A DNA stretch of 64,000 nt from Alphaproteobacteria bacterium (GCA_030425145.1 JAUHVK010000019.1:37095-101094), one strand, 5' to 3'; shown: positions 36,671 through 46,524, counted from the stretch's first letter. Numbers and translations are program-made. The notes: generated from the sequence alone by a model not told the origin.

Positions 36671-37527
36671 CGGGTACGCTCCGACGACCGGATGCGGACA
36701 AAGGTCCACGCGACGGTGAGCACGATCAGCACGTTCAGCATCGCCCGCGCAGCGGCACGGCCATAGGTGTAGCTGCCAATGTCCGCCGCCAACTCCAGCG
36801 ACAGAAATGTCGTCGCATCGTGTGGCCCGCCCGCATTGATCGCAAAAGCCTCGGTGTAGATCATGAAGCTGTCGACAAAGCGCAGCAGGATCACGATGGA
36901 CAGCGCGCCGCTGATGCGGGGAAGCTCGATATGTCGGAACACGGCCACGCGCGACGCACCATCGATTGCCGCCGCCTGCCGGAACGGCTCGGGAATGGCG
37001 GACAGACCGGCGTAGGACAGGATCACGACCAGACCGATCCAGTGCCAGGTGTCTGCAAGCACGATCACGATCCATGTGTGCACTGCCGTGAACTTGTAGT
37101 CGAAGTTGATCCCAAGTCCGGCCAATGCTTTCCCGGCCAACCCAATCTCAGGGTTGATGAGCGACAACCACATGCCGGCGATCATGTTCCATGGCACCAC
37201 CAGTGGCAGCGCCACGAGCATCAGGACAGGCACCGCAAACCGGTTCATCTTTAGCAGAAGCAAGGCCAGCCAGACGCCAAGCGGCACCTGAATGCTCAAA
37301 GCAATCGTCGAAAACAGCGCACTTCGTCCAAAACTGGCCCAGAAGGACGGATCGCCGATGATCTCGGCGTACCATTCCAATCCGATCCAATAGGCGTCGT
37401 TCACTGTGAACACGTCGTGGAACGAGTAGTTGAACACCGCCAACAGAGGGATGACGGCGACAAAGCCCATAAGCGCCAGCGATGGTACCAAGAGCCACCA
37501 TGCGCGGTTCGAGTGCGGAGTGTTCAT
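36667..37527 (-). CDS. ABC transporter permease, MalF/GlpP type
   Basis: 286 residues, six membrane helices. The N-terminus NRAWWLLVPSLALMGFVAVI and the EAA-like loop PEPFRQAAAIDGASRVAVFRH (about 195-215) are typical of the MalF-type subunit; the sequence style resembles GlpP of the glycerol transporter. GGGAGACAG lies just ahead of the ATG at 37527, so an earlier in-frame ATG at 37557 is rejected. The 170 bases upstream hold no gene, and the neighbouring operon ends there, so the pair appears isolated. Confidence 0.9.
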   Translation of the reverse strand: MNTPHSNRAWWLLVPSLALMGFVAVIPLLAVFNYSFHDVFTVNDAYWIGLEWYAEIIGDPSFWASFGRSALFSTIALSIQVPLGVWLALLLLKMNRFAVPVLMLVALPLVVPWNMIAGMWLSLINPEIGLAGKALAGLGINFDYKFTAVHTWIVIVLADTWHWIGLVVILSYAGLSAIPEPFRQAAAIDGASRVAVFRHIELPRISGALSIVILLRFVDSFMIYTEAFAINAGGPHDATTFLSLELAADIGSYTYGRAAARAMLNVLIVLTVAWTFVRIRSSERTR

Positions 37528-37696
37528 CTGTCTCCCGGCTGGGGACCAAGGCCCCACGCCTGTGCAGCAAGTCCCGTAAGGTAACGGATGTCAAGGTCTT
37601 GGGAAATAGCCACAATCATCGTTCAACGTGACCAAGTCACTCTAACGCAACGCGCGGGACAAGCAGGTTACCAATGACTTAGCCCATGACCGCGTG

Positions 37697-38446
37697 TCAG
37701 AGCGGCGTTCCGAAACTGCGGCTTTCACGACCTTCCGCCTTCCGCCGTTCATCCGCCTCGCGGATTTCCCGGTCGATGCCCCCGCGCTTCAGCCAGCCAT
37801 GTGGGTTCTGAACTGTCGGCAGCGCCTGGACGATCATCGTGTACCGCTCATGGGCAACGTCGTAGAGGCGGCGCAATTCGGCCAGGGGATCGGGATGGTC
37901 ATCGGCGCGCAAATCGAGCCAGGGATAGGGCTGATCCCGATGCACGATCAACGCGGCCGATTGCGTGCCGCGCTTGTCTCCGCCCGCTGCCGCTCCAGCC
38001 TCCATCGCGGTCATCAACCGTTCCGCCAGCGGCAGGTCAGCTCGGTCAAGATAGCAGGTTAAAGTATCGCCGATCACCGCCTCGCCCGTCAGCATATTGC
38101 CCGCAACCGAGACACCCTGCGCAGCCTTGTGCCCACACCAAGGGACGCAAGCCGCGCCCGTATGCGCGGCGGTGCGGCCCTGCACGTCGACCATGTGAAG
38201 CTGACGATTGGCTTGGCCTTTGTCGGCAACAACAAGGCCGGCAACCACATCCTGCGGTGCATATCCGGCAGCCAAGCGGTCTGCCGCATCGATACCCCAC
38301 AAGGGGCTGACGAAAGCCTGCGTCGCCACTGCGCCGCGCCCGACGCGGATATGGGGCACCAGCATCCCCACCGCAAAAAAGCGGCTGGCAACGGCGACGC
38401 CCAGCTCTCCGGTTTTTTCGTCATAGGCGCAGATCGAATAGGTCAT
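37697..38446 (-). CDS. DUF1028 family Ntn-type hydrolase
   Basis: 249 residues. The start (MTYSICAYDEKTGELGVAVAS) and RVGRGAVATQAFVSPLWG match the DUF1028 family, thought to have an Ntn-hydrolase-like fold and often found beside peptide transport genes. It is the last gene of the peptide-import operon, ten bases after the gamma-glutamyltransferase. A role in hydrolysing the imported peptide or an amide product is inferred from context only. The C-terminus (about 205-249) is charged. Confidence 0.85.
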   Translation of the reverse strand: MTYSICAYDEKTGELGVAVASRFFAVGMLVPHIRVGRGAVATQAFVSPLWGIDAADRLAAGYAPQDVVAGLVVADKGQANRQLHMVDVQGRTAAHTGAACVPWCGHKAAQGVSVAGNMLTGEAVIGDTLTCYLDRADLPLAERLMTAMEAGAAAGGDKRGTQSAALIVHRDQPYPWLDLRADDHPDPLAELRRLYDVAHERYTMIVQALPTVQNPHGWLKRGGIDREIREADERRKAEGRESRSFGTPL

Positions 38447-38456
38447 GGATTTCTCC

Positions 38457-40250
38457 TCAACGTCCCACGGCGTAGGCTTGCATCAGGCGTGGCGTTGCGG
38501 CGGCCTTAAGCATCCCTTCCGGGGTGCGACAGGCCGCAGTGAGTCGACCCACGGTCCAAGGCTCCGCAACCTCCAGATCATGACCCCGCGCGCGCAGTTC
38601 TGCAATCACAGCCTCGCCAAACGCCGGTTCCACCATGAGATGCCCCGGACGAACCGGGCGCGGATCGAACGATCCCTGGAAATGCGCGGTATTGAAGAGC
38701 GGCGCATCAATGGATTCTTGCAGGTTCATGCCAGAATGCACCATCCGCAGGAACAACATCAGCTGCCACTGATCCTGCTGGTCGCCACCCGGCGTGCCGA
38801 ACGCGTGACGTGTGCCATCGGGTGCCTGCGCCATCGACGGAGACAGTGTCGTGCGCGGGCGGCGTCCGGGCGCAAGTGAGGTGGGCAGCCCATCTTGGAG
38901 CCAGAACATCTGCGCCCGCGAGTTGAGCGGCATCCCAAGACCGGGCACCACGGGCGAGCTTTGCAGCCAGCCACCGGAGGGCGTGGCCGAGACCGAATTG
39001 CCCCACTGGTCGATCACGTCGATATGCACGGTGTCGCCGCGTTTCTCGGACAGGTGCGCCATGGTCGGCTCTCCGGCCCCTACACCTCCGCCAGATGCTT
39101 CCTCGCTCGCTTTCGCACGGGCGATCGCCGCTTCCGCCTGATGGGCAAAGCCGTCGATCCGGCCCGGCCGTTGCTCGAGCGAGGCCTTTGCCCCCAATAG
39201 CGACCGGCGCGTATCGGCATACTCGCGCGACAGAAGAACATCGGTCGGAATTTTGCTGTGCAGCGGGTCACCGTAATAGGCCTCGCGGTCGGCAAAGGAC
39301 AGTTTCATCGCCTCGGTCACGGTATGCACAAAATCGGCACCTCGGCTGTCCATGTCGGCGATGCCTGACCCATCAAGCAGACGGAGCGCCTGCAAAAGGC
39401 TCGGCCCCTGACTCCACATGCCCGCTTTCCAGACGGTCCATCCTTCGTAGTCAATCGACAATGGCGTTTCCCAAGTCTCGGTCCACCCAGCCATGTCCTG
39501 ACCTGTCAGCACGCCCTTATGGCGCGCGCCTGACGCATCCATCACACAAGCGTCCCGCATCCAGCCGTCGATGGCTTCGGCGATGAAGCCCTCATAAAAG
39601 GCGTGCCGTGCGGCGTCGATCTGCGCTTCGCGGCCAGACACGGCCTCTGCCTCGGACAACAGCCGTTCCCACGTGTCGGCCAGTTCCGGGTTACGCATCA
39701 GAGACCACGCTTCGGGTGCACTCCCTGCCGGCATCCACGTTTCAGCCGAGGTCGGCCATTCATCGCGGAAGAAATCAGCAAGCCCGTCGATGGTTGCTGC
39801 GACGCGTGGCAAAGTCGGGTGGCCGTGGCGCGCATAGTAGATTGCCGGTTCAAGGATCGCGCGCAGAGAAAGTTTGCCATGATCGCGCAAAAGCGCCATC
39901 CAAGCCCCGAAAGCTCCGGGGATCACCGTTGCCAAGAGACCCGAGCCCGGCACCTTGTCCAACCCTTCGGCGTGGTAATGCGCGATGGTGGCCCCCGCCG
40001 GTGCAGTCCCCTGTCCGCACAAGACCTGTGGTGCGTCATCGCCCGCGCCGCGCCATATGAGCGGCATATCCCCCAAGGGACCGTTCAGATGCGGCTCGAC
40101 CACGTGAAGCGCAAACCCCATCGCAGCAGCGGCGTCGGCCGCGCTCCCGCCCGCCTCGAGAATCTTCATCCCGACTGCAGAGGCGATCCAGTGGGTCGAG
40201 GCGACGACGCCGAAGGTGCCCTTGATCTCGGGTCTTGTTGTGAACTGCAT
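38457..40250 (-). CDS. Gamma-glutamyltransferase family hydrolase
   Basis: 597 residues. Ntn-hydrolase proenzyme expected to cleave itself before the Thr in GDTVHIDVIDQWGNSVSATPSGGW; the new N-terminal Thr attacks gamma-glutamyl bonds. Family features also include EAGGSAADAAAAMGF near the N-terminus and the substrate loop PGRRPRTTLSPS. Unlike E. coli GGT there is no signal peptide, so it works in the cytoplasm on imported substrate, fitting the ABC importer upstream. It lies 15 bases after the permease gene. Confidence 0.92.
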   Translation of the reverse strand: MQFTTRPEIKGTFGVVASTHWIASAVGMKILEAGGSAADAAAAMGFALHVVEPHLNGPLGDMPLIWRGAGDDAPQVLCGQGTAPAGATIAHYHAEGLDKVPGSGLLATVIPGAFGAWMALLRDHGKLSLRAILEPAIYYARHGHPTLPRVAATIDGLADFFRDEWPTSAETWMPAGSAPEAWSLMRNPELADTWERLLSEAEAVSGREAQIDAARHAFYEGFIAEAIDGWMRDACVMDASGARHKGVLTGQDMAGWTETWETPLSIDYEGWTVWKAGMWSQGPSLLQALRLLDGSGIADMDSRGADFVHTVTEAMKLSFADREAYYGDPLHSKIPTDVLLSREYADTRRSLLGAKASLEQRPGRIDGFAHQAEAAIARAKASEEASGGGVGAGEPTMAHLSEKRGDTVHIDVIDQWGNSVSATPSGGWLQSSPVVPGLGMPLNSRAQMFWLQDGLPTSLAPGRRPRTTLSPSMAQAPDGTRHAFGTPGGDQQDQWQLMLFLRMVHSGMNLQESIDAPLFNTAHFQGSFDPRPVRPGHLMVEPAFGEAVIAELRARGHDLEVAEPWTVGRLTAACRTPEGMLKAAATPRLMQAYAVGR

Positions 40251-40265
40251 GTCCGTCCCTTTGTC

Positions 40266-41147
40266 TTATGTATCACGCGGGTCGAGCGCGTCGCGCAGCC
40301 CGTCACCCAGAAGGTTGAATCCAAGCACGACGAGAAAGATCGCGATGCCCGGATAAAGCGCCATCCACGGCGCCTGTTCGAGAAAATTCTTGGCGATGTT
40401 CAGCATCGCGCCCCAGCTTGGCGCCGGCGGTTGCTGGCCGAGGCCCAGAAAGCTGAGTGATGCCTCGGCGATGATCGCGGTGGCAATAGTCAGTGTCGAT
40501 TGCACGATGATCGGCGGCAGGATGTTCGGCAGAATGTAGCGCCCGATCAGGCCCAGATGGCCAATACCAACGGCGCGGGCACTTTCCACGTAATCCTCGG
40601 TCATGACGGTCAGCGTCTGAGCGCGGGACAGCCGGATAAAGATCGGCATGGCAGACAGACCGATGGCGATCATCGCGTTCTGCAATGACGGGCCGAGAAA
40701 GGCCGCGAGCGCAATAGCGAGGATCAGAAACGGAGCGGCCAGCAGCGCCTCCGTGAAGCGTGAAATCACCGCATCGGTCCAACCGCGCAGGTAGCCAGAC
40801 AGCATCCCCAACGGCACGCCCAAGAGCACCGCGATGCCGACCGAGACCACGCCTGCCAGCAACGACGCCTGCGCCCCCCAGATCATGCGAGACAGCACAT
40901 CGCGACCGATCTCGTCGGTACCGAACGGATGCGCGGCAGATGGTGCTTTGCGCACCGCCGCCCAGTCGGTTTCTGCCGGACCGGGAACGGGCAGAAGTGG
41001 CGCGAGCAGAGCCACAATGACGAAGAAGATCACAATCGCGCCGCCCAAAAGGGCCGATGGATTGCGACGGAACTTTTCCCACGCGCGGCTGCGGCGACGG
41101 GGCGGCAGCGCATCGGCTGCAACCTGCGGATCGACAACAGCGGTCAT
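40266..41147 (-). CDS. Peptide ABC transporter permease, DppC type
   Basis: 293 residues. An N-terminal cytoplasmic segment precedes the first helix (about 37-57), then the usual soluble loop (APLLPVPGPAETDW to HPFGTDEIGRDVLSRM) and five more helices. The EAA loop is seen near SARAVGIGHLGLIGRYI. The ATG overlaps the stop of the DppB-type gene (ATGA). Inner-membrane subunit of the oligopeptide-type importer. Confidence 0.94.
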   Translation of the reverse strand: MTAVVDPQVAADALPPRRRSRAWEKFRRNPSALLGGAIVIFFVIVALLAPLLPVPGPAETDWAAVRKAPSAAHPFGTDEIGRDVLSRMIWGAQASLLAGVVSVGIAVLLGVPLGMLSGYLRGWTDAVISRFTEALLAAPFLILAIALAAFLGPSLQNAMIAIGLSAMPIFIRLSRAQTLTVMTEDYVESARAVGIGHLGLIGRYILPNILPPIIVQSTLTIATAIIAEASLSFLGLGQQPPAPSWGAMLNIAKNFLEQAPWMALYPGIAIFLVVLGFNLLGDGLRDALDPRDT

Positions 41148-42088
41148 TGGTCGGACATCCTCGGGTTCAGGACACGGTATGCCGCGTCGGCTAGAATGTT
41201 CATGGCAATAAAGGCGATCCCTGTACACAGGACGATCCCCTGCACCACCGCGTAATCGCGGTTAAAGACAGCGTCCACCACCAGTTTTCCGAACCCCGGG
41301 ATGGTAAAGATTTGCTCGGTCAGCACGGCGCCAGCCAACAGCTCACCAAACAGAAGCGTAATGACGGTCACCACTGGCACCAGTGCGTTTCGCAGTGCGT
41401 GTTTCACAAGAACCACGCGTTCCTGCAGACCCTTTGCGCGAGCGGTACGCACGTAATCGGACTTCAGGACCGACAGCATGGCGGACCGTGTGTGGCGCAT
41501 CAGAGTTGCGGCGATGGCGGTGCCTAGCACGAAGGCAGGCATCAGCATGACTTTGATCGACTGCACCGGGTCTTCGGACAGTGGCATGTAGCCAGAGGCC
41601 GGCAGCCAACCGAGTTTGACCGATACCAACAGGATCAGCATGATCCCCAGCCAGAAATTCGGCACGGACAGGCCCGACAGCGCCACGATATTGGCCAGCC
41701 AGTCGATCCAGGTGCCTTTCTTGTAGGCCGACAGAACCCCTGCCGGAATGCCAATCAGGATCGCGATGATCAGCGCCATCACGGCGAGTTGAACAGTCAC
41801 GGGCAGTTTTTCTGCGATCAACTCAAGCACAGGCTGTTGAGTGCGCAACGAGATCCCAAGATCCCCCTGCACGGCCGCCTTAGCCCAAGCGAGGTACTGA
41901 ACCGGAACAGGATCGTTCATCCTGTATTTCTCGCGCAGCGCCTCGATCACGGCGGGATCGCGCTCTTCGCCAGCCATCACGAGGATCGGGTCGCCCGGCA
42001 GCAGGTGCTGAAGCGAGAACACGAAGATCGAGATGAGAATGATGGTCGGGATCGCGATCAAGATCCGGCGTCCGATGAAAGCGAGCAT
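41144..42088 (-). CDS. Peptide ABC transporter permease, DppB type
   Basis: 314 residues. The N-terminus RRILIAIPTIILISIFVFSL and PGDPILVMAGEERDP are standard for the DppB/GsiC group, as are six helices and the EAA loop at RTARAKGLQERVVLVKHALRN. It forms the channel with the DppC-type subunit. It lies 64 bases after the binding-protein gene. Confidence 0.95.
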   Translation of the reverse strand: MLAFIGRRILIAIPTIILISIFVFSLQHLLPGDPILVMAGEERDPAVIEALREKYRMNDPVPVQYLAWAKAAVQGDLGISLRTQQPVLELIAEKLPVTVQLAVMALIIAILIGIPAGVLSAYKKGTWIDWLANIVALSGLSVPNFWLGIMLILLVSVKLGWLPASGYMPLSEDPVQSIKVMLMPAFVLGTAIAATLMRHTRSAMLSVLKSDYVRTARAKGLQERVVLVKHALRNALVPVVTVITLLFGELLAGAVLTEQIFTIPGFGKLVVDAVFNRDYAVVQGIVLCTGIAFIAMNILADAAYRVLNPRMSDQ

Positions 42089-42152
42089 GTCGGCCCCTGC
42101 TTCGGAGTAACGTGTTTGCCGCCCCGGAACCTAGCCGGGGCGGCGGATTGGT

Positions 42153-43664
42153 TTACTCGGTCATCGACACGCCGTGCAGGCGGATCATACCGTCAGGGTA
42201 AGGCACAAAGCCCGACACGTTGTTGTCCAGCGCCCAGATCCAGACTTGATGGTAGAGGTAGACGATGGGGCTGTCTTCCTGAAGGATCGCCAACGCCGCG
42301 TCATACTTCGCCTTGCGGTCTGCAGTATCATTTGACAGGCGCGCCTCGTTCAGCAGCGTGTCGACCTCGGGGTTGGAGTACTTGGAATCGTTGATCCCGC
42401 CCCCGGTTGTCATGAACTGGTGAATGTTACCATCAGGGTCGACCCGGCCTGACCAGCCGATCTGGCTCGCCGTGTAGTCGCCCGCGGATTGGTCGCTGAG
42501 CAATGTGGCGAATTCCTTGGCTGCAAGGCTTATGTTGATTCCGGCTTCGGCTGCCATCGCCTGAACCACCTGCATGACCTGTGTCTGCACCGGGTTGTTG
42601 GCGACCTGCACTTCGACATCCACTCCGCCTTCAAGACCGGCTTCAGCGAGCAACGCCTTGGCGGCATCGACATCGCGCTCCGGCACTGGGAAGGCGGTGT
42701 TGAACCACGGCGAATCCGGCGGATAGGGCTGGTTGCCCGCGGCAAAGGCACCTTCGAACACAACCTGGTTCAGCGCCGCGCGGTCGATGGCCAGAGACAG
42801 CGCACGGCGGACGCGGCTGTCCTGACCGATTGGCGAGTTCGCCCGATCGCCGTTGGCCACGTTGACCGTGATACCCTGATACCCCAGCGAGGTCGCCTTC
42901 TCCATCGTCAGCCCGTCGTCAGCGGCCACCGACGGCACATCCGTTGCGGCCAGACGCTCGAGCATGTCGAGATCCCCTGCCCGCAGGTTGGCAAGACGTA
43001 CTGTGGTGTCCGGGATCGGCAGGAAGGTCACGCTGTCAAAGTTGATCTCGTCCGCGCGGTAATAATCGGCAAACTTCTCAAGCACGATGCGGTCCTGTTG
43101 GATCCGCTCTTTGAAAGCGAAAGGACCGGCGCAGACCGGGTTGAGACCAAACTCTTCGCCCGATTCCTCAGCCGCTTTGGGCGACAGCATCATGCCCGCA
43201 CGGTCTGCAAACTGCGCTATCAACGTTGCATCCGGCGCGGCGAGGCTGATCTTAATCGTTGTATCGTCCACGACCTCCCAGCTTTCGATCGAGGACACTT
43301 CGGACTTGCGGCGGCTCAGCTCAAAATTCTTGGAGCGGTTGAGGTTGTAAGCCACGGCCTCGGCGTTGAATGGCTCTCCGTCATGGAACACCACTCCATC
43401 GCGCAGGGTCATGGTCAATTCTGTGCCATCCGCGTTCCATTCCCAACCGGTGGCGAGCATCGGAATAATTTCAAGTTGCGGCGTGATGTCGACCAGCTTG
43501 TCGCACAATGACGCGTAGATGATGCGCCCCACAAATGTGCGCGACTGATCAGGGTCGAGAACGTCGGGGTCTTCCTGAAGCCCGATGCGCAGATCTTGCG
43601 CATGGACCAGACCGCTTGTGGCGGCAAGGATCGCCGCCAGGCCCAGTGTCTTTAAGGTTTGCAT
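42153..43664 (-). CDS. Peptide ABC transporter substrate-binding protein (family 5)
   Basis: 503 residues. Signal peptide (about 1-22, ending VHAQ) and a family 5 solute-binding body: RIGLQEDPDVLDPDQSRTF, the TLRDGVVFHDGEPFNAEAV motif (about 105-125) and RRALSLAIDRAALNQVVF. It captures a peptide-like ligand in the periplasm and hands it to the DppBC-type permeases. The gamma-glutamyltransferase in the operon suggests glutathione or another gamma-glutamyl compound as ligand; this is inferred. Confidence 0.94.
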   Translation of the reverse strand: MQTLKTLGLAAILAATSGLVHAQDLRIGLQEDPDVLDPDQSRTFVGRIIYASLCDKLVDITPQLEIIPMLATGWEWNADGTELTMTLRDGVVFHDGEPFNAEAVAYNLNRSKNFELSRRKSEVSSIESWEVVDDTTIKISLAAPDATLIAQFADRAGMMLSPKAAEESGEEFGLNPVCAGPFAFKERIQQDRIVLEKFADYYRADEINFDSVTFLPIPDTTVRLANLRAGDLDMLERLAATDVPSVAADDGLTMEKATSLGYQGITVNVANGDRANSPIGQDSRVRRALSLAIDRAALNQVVFEGAFAAGNQPYPPDSPWFNTAFPVPERDVDAAKALLAEAGLEGGVDVEVQVANNPVQTQVMQVVQAMAAEAGINISLAAKEFATLLSDQSAGDYTASQIGWSGRVDPDGNIHQFMTTGGGINDSKYSNPEVDTLLNEARLSNDTADRKAKYDAALAILQEDSPIVYLYHQVWIWALDNNVSGFVPYPDGMIRLHGVSMTE

Positions 43665-43715
43665 TGAATCACTCCTCTGTCGGTTGGCTTTTGGTTGTTC
43701 GTTGAGTGGTGGTGG

Positions 43716-44792
43716 TCATCCTTTTGCCGCGCCATCCATGGCGGCGCGGGCCGCGCTGTAGCGGGCGAAACGCGCCTGAGCAGCGGCAGCCCTTGGTGTT
43801 TCTGTGGAGTCGATGCCCTGTAGCGACAGGGTCTCGGCGAAATGGCAGGCGACGCTGTGAGTGGTACCTACGTCACGCAATACCGGGCGTTCAGTGCGGC
43901 ATCGGTCCTGCGCGTGTGGACAGCGGGTATGAAACCGGCAGCCGGGCGGTGGTGCGATGGGGTTCGGCGGATCGCCTTCCAGCGTTGTGCGCAGACGCCG
44001 CGCGCCCGTCGATGGGATCGGAATGGCCGACAGCAGCGCCTCGGTATAGGGGTGCTTGGGGGCTGCAAACAGCTCGGCCGCTGGAGCCAACTCGACGATT
44101 TCGCCGAGATACATCACGGCAACCCGATCCGCGATGTGGCGGATCACGGCCAGATCATGCGCAATGATGATGAGGGTCAGCCCAAACTCGTCTTTCAGAT
44201 CCTCAAGGATATTGATGACCTGCGCCTGAATCGACACGTCGAGCGCCGAAACAGGTTCGTCCCCAATGACGACCTTCGGCGCCGTGGCCAGCGCGCGGGC
44301 GATGCCGATACGCTGGCGCTGTCCACCTGAGAATTCGTGCGGATAGCGGTCTGCATGTTCGGGCCGCAAACCGACCTTGCGCAACAGATCGGCCACCTTG
44401 GCGCGTTGCTCGTCCTGCGTTCCGATGCCGTGAATGCGCAACGGCTCACCGATCAGCGCCCCCACCGTCATACGCGGATTGAGCGAGGCGAACGGGTCTT
44501 GAAAGATGAACTGCATGTGCTGGCGCAGCGCCCGCAATTCGGACGCGCTCAACGCCGAGATGTCCCGCCCGTCATAGGTGACAGTGCCTTCGGACGACGT
44601 GATTAGGTGCGACAGCAGCCGTGCCAGAGTGGATTTGCCACAGCCGGATTCCCCAACGATCGCAAAGGTTTCACCCTCTTCGATGTCCAAATCGACGCCA
44701 TTGACCGCCTGCACCACCGTCGGCGCGCCAAACAGCGGCTTGCGCGTGACGAAACGGCGGGTCAGCCCACGCGCTGTCAGAATTGCGCTCAT
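43716..44792 (-). CDS. Peptide ABC transporter ATPase, DppF type
   Basis: 358 residues. Walker A GESGCGKS, signature FSGGQRQR, Walker B VVIGDEPVSALD, and the C-terminal oligopeptide-ABC extension with the cysteine-rich CRFHTRCPHAQDRC that may hold an iron-sulfur cluster. A C-terminal tail of about 35 residues rich in Ala and Arg is extra. Starts within the stop of the DppD-type gene (ATGA). A longer frame to 44897 reads through the neighbour. Confidence 0.95.
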   Translation of the reverse strand: MSAILTARGLTRRFVTRKPLFGAPTVVQAVNGVDLDIEEGETFAIVGESGCGKSTLARLLSHLITSSEGTVTYDGRDISALSASELRALRQHMQFIFQDPFASLNPRMTVGALIGEPLRIHGIGTQDEQRAKVADLLRKVGLRPEHADRYPHEFSGGQRQRIGIARALATAPKVVIGDEPVSALDVSIQAQVINILEDLKDEFGLTLIIIAHDLAVIRHIADRVAVMYLGEIVELAPAAELFAAPKHPYTEALLSAIPIPSTGARRLRTTLEGDPPNPIAPPPGCRFHTRCPHAQDRCRTERPVLRDVGTTHSVACHFAETLSLQGIDSTETPRAAAAQARFARYSAARAAMDGAAKG

Positions 44793-45793
44793 GCCGACAC
44801 CCGCGCTGGCATGGGTTCTTCCGCCTCCAGCGGTGCGTGCCAACACGCAACGCGATGCCCACCACCCAAATCTGTGAGCGGCGGCGCCTTGGCACAATCT
44901 GACGATGCAAAGGGACAGCGCGCGGCGAAGCGGCAGCCGACCGGCATGTCGAGCGCGCCGGGGACCGTTCCCGGGATGGTGACCAACCGCTCCGACCGCC
45001 CCGTCAGTGACGGCATGGAGGACATCAAGCCCAGCGTGTACGGGTGCTGCGGGTCGTCGAAGATTTGCGCGGTGCTACCGGCTTCGACGATGCGCCCGGC
45101 ATACATGACCGCGACTGCATCGGCCATTTCGGCCACCACACCCAAATCATGGGTGATCATGATCATGGCGGCCCCTGTCTCCTGCCCGAGATTGCGCATC
45201 AGGTCGAGGATTTGCGCCTGGATCGTAACATCGAGCGCAGTAGTGGGCTCATCCGCGACCAGCAGCGCCGGATCATTGGCCAAGGCCATGGCGATCATCA
45301 CCCGTTGCCGCATCCCGCCAGACAGTTGGTGCGGATACTCGTCTAGCCGTTTTGCAGCCGCTGGAATGCGCACCCGTTCCAGCATCTCGAGCGCCCGCGC
45401 CCGGCCTTTTTCCCGCGACACACCGCGATGTTCACAGACGGCCTCGGCAATCTGGTCGCCAATCCTCAGCGCCGGGTTGAGCGAAGTCATCGGCTCCTGA
45501 AAGATCATGGCGATGCGGTCGCCTCTGAGGGCGCGCAGGGTTTCTGCCGGGGCGGACAGCAAATCCGCCTCCTGAAACCGCGCTGAGCCACCCTCGATCT
45601 TGAGCGGTGTGCCTTCCAGCAGCCCCATCAGCGCCAGAGCCGTTAGGCTTTTCCCGCAGCCCGACTCGCCAACAATGCAGAGTGTTTCACCGGGGTTCAG
45701 CGAAAAGCTTACGCCGTCCACCAGCGGCTGCGGTGCATTGCCAACGCGAATGGTCAGCCCCTCCACCTGCAAGAGCGGCCCCTGCCCGGTCAT
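44789..45793 (-). CDS. Peptide ABC transporter ATPase, DppD type
   Basis: 334 residues. Walker A GESGCGKS, signature LSGGMRQR, Walker B LLVADEPTTALD, and the same type of cysteine-rich C-terminus (CRFAARCPFASSDC). With the DppF-type protein it forms the ATPase heterodimer. Its start overlaps the stop of the GntR regulator gene, so the regulator and both ATPases are translationally linked. Confidence 0.95.
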   Translation of the reverse strand: MTGQGPLLQVEGLTIRVGNAPQPLVDGVSFSLNPGETLCIVGESGCGKSLTALALMGLLEGTPLKIEGGSARFQEADLLSAPAETLRALRGDRIAMIFQEPMTSLNPALRIGDQIAEAVCEHRGVSREKGRARALEMLERVRIPAAAKRLDEYPHQLSGGMRQRVMIAMALANDPALLVADEPTTALDVTIQAQILDLMRNLGQETGAAMIMITHDLGVVAEMADAVAVMYAGRIVEAGSTAQIFDDPQHPYTLGLMSSMPSLTGRSERLVTIPGTVPGALDMPVGCRFAARCPFASSDCAKAPPLTDLGGGHRVACWHAPLEAEEPMPARVSA

Positions 45794-46503
45794 GCGCGCT
45801 CCTCCATCGACTTGCGAAGGTTGTCGAACAGCGTTTCCAGATGGTCTCGCATCGCGGCTGCGGCGGCACTTCCGTCGCGCGCATCAATGGCATCAATGAT
45901 CTTCTGGTGTTGCGCATCGTAGAACGCGCGCCTTTCGGTCGTCCGGGCCCGGTGACGTTTTTCCTGCCAGTCATTCCCCATGCGGACTTCGTCGATCAGG
46001 GTAAACGCGGTCAGCATCAAGCGATTGCCAGCGATGCGCGCAATAGCACGATGCAGCGCACCGTCCCAGAGTTCAGCGGAATCCGAGTCATTGGCGTCGT
46101 GAGTCCGCTCCGCCAATTTCCTCAGCCGCGCCACATCGTCTGCTGTCGCGCGGCGCGCGCAGAGGTCGGCCAGCGCAGGCTCGATACACATGCGCGCCTC
46201 CATCGCGGATAACGGATCGACATCCGAGGCAATCTGTGCGGCAAGTTCCTCGGTTGGATCAGGCGGCTGACCGGCAAAGGTCCCCTTGCCCTGCCTGCGC
46301 CATATCAACCCTTCCGCCTCAAGCCGGTCAAGCGCACGACGGACAGAAGCGCGTCCCGCTTCAAGCTCAGCGGCAAGGTGGCGCTCCGTCGGCAAGCGCC
46401 CATCGGACGGAAGTCGCCCTTCGGTAACGATCTGCCGGATCGCCTCGAGAACGCGTCGCGCTTCGGGCGTTTCTGGCGGGTCTTTGGGACGCTCTTGAAA
46501 CAT
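45790..46503 (-). CDS. GntR/FadR-type transcriptional regulator of the peptide operon
   Basis: 237 residues. An N-terminal winged helix (LPTERHLAAELEAGRASVRR, about 35-85) is followed by an all-helical FCD-type ligand domain. It is the first gene of the operon and probably represses it until a ligand binds. I start it at 46503: GGAG lies four bases upstream, and the palindromic operator candidate at 46525-46551 would otherwise fall inside the coding region. An in-frame ATG at 46569 would add 22 residues. Confidence 0.9.
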   Translation of the reverse strand: MFQERPKDPPETPEARRVLEAIRQIVTEGRLPSDGRLPTERHLAAELEAGRASVRRALDRLEAEGLIWRRQGKGTFAGQPPDPTEELAAQIASDVDPLSAMEARMCIEPALADLCARRATADDVARLRKLAERTHDANDSDSAELWDGALHRAIARIAGNRLMLTAFTLIDEVRMGNDWQEKRHRARTTERRAFYDAQHQKIIDAIDARDGSAAAAAMRDHLETLFDNLRKSMEERA

Positions 46504-46524
46504 TGCGCTCCGTAAAGAATTTTC

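Noticed and set aside
36671..37075. N-terminal extension of the MalG/GlpQ-type permease
   Set aside because: It reads through the partner permease in another frame; the ATGA overlap at 36667-36670 gives the real start.
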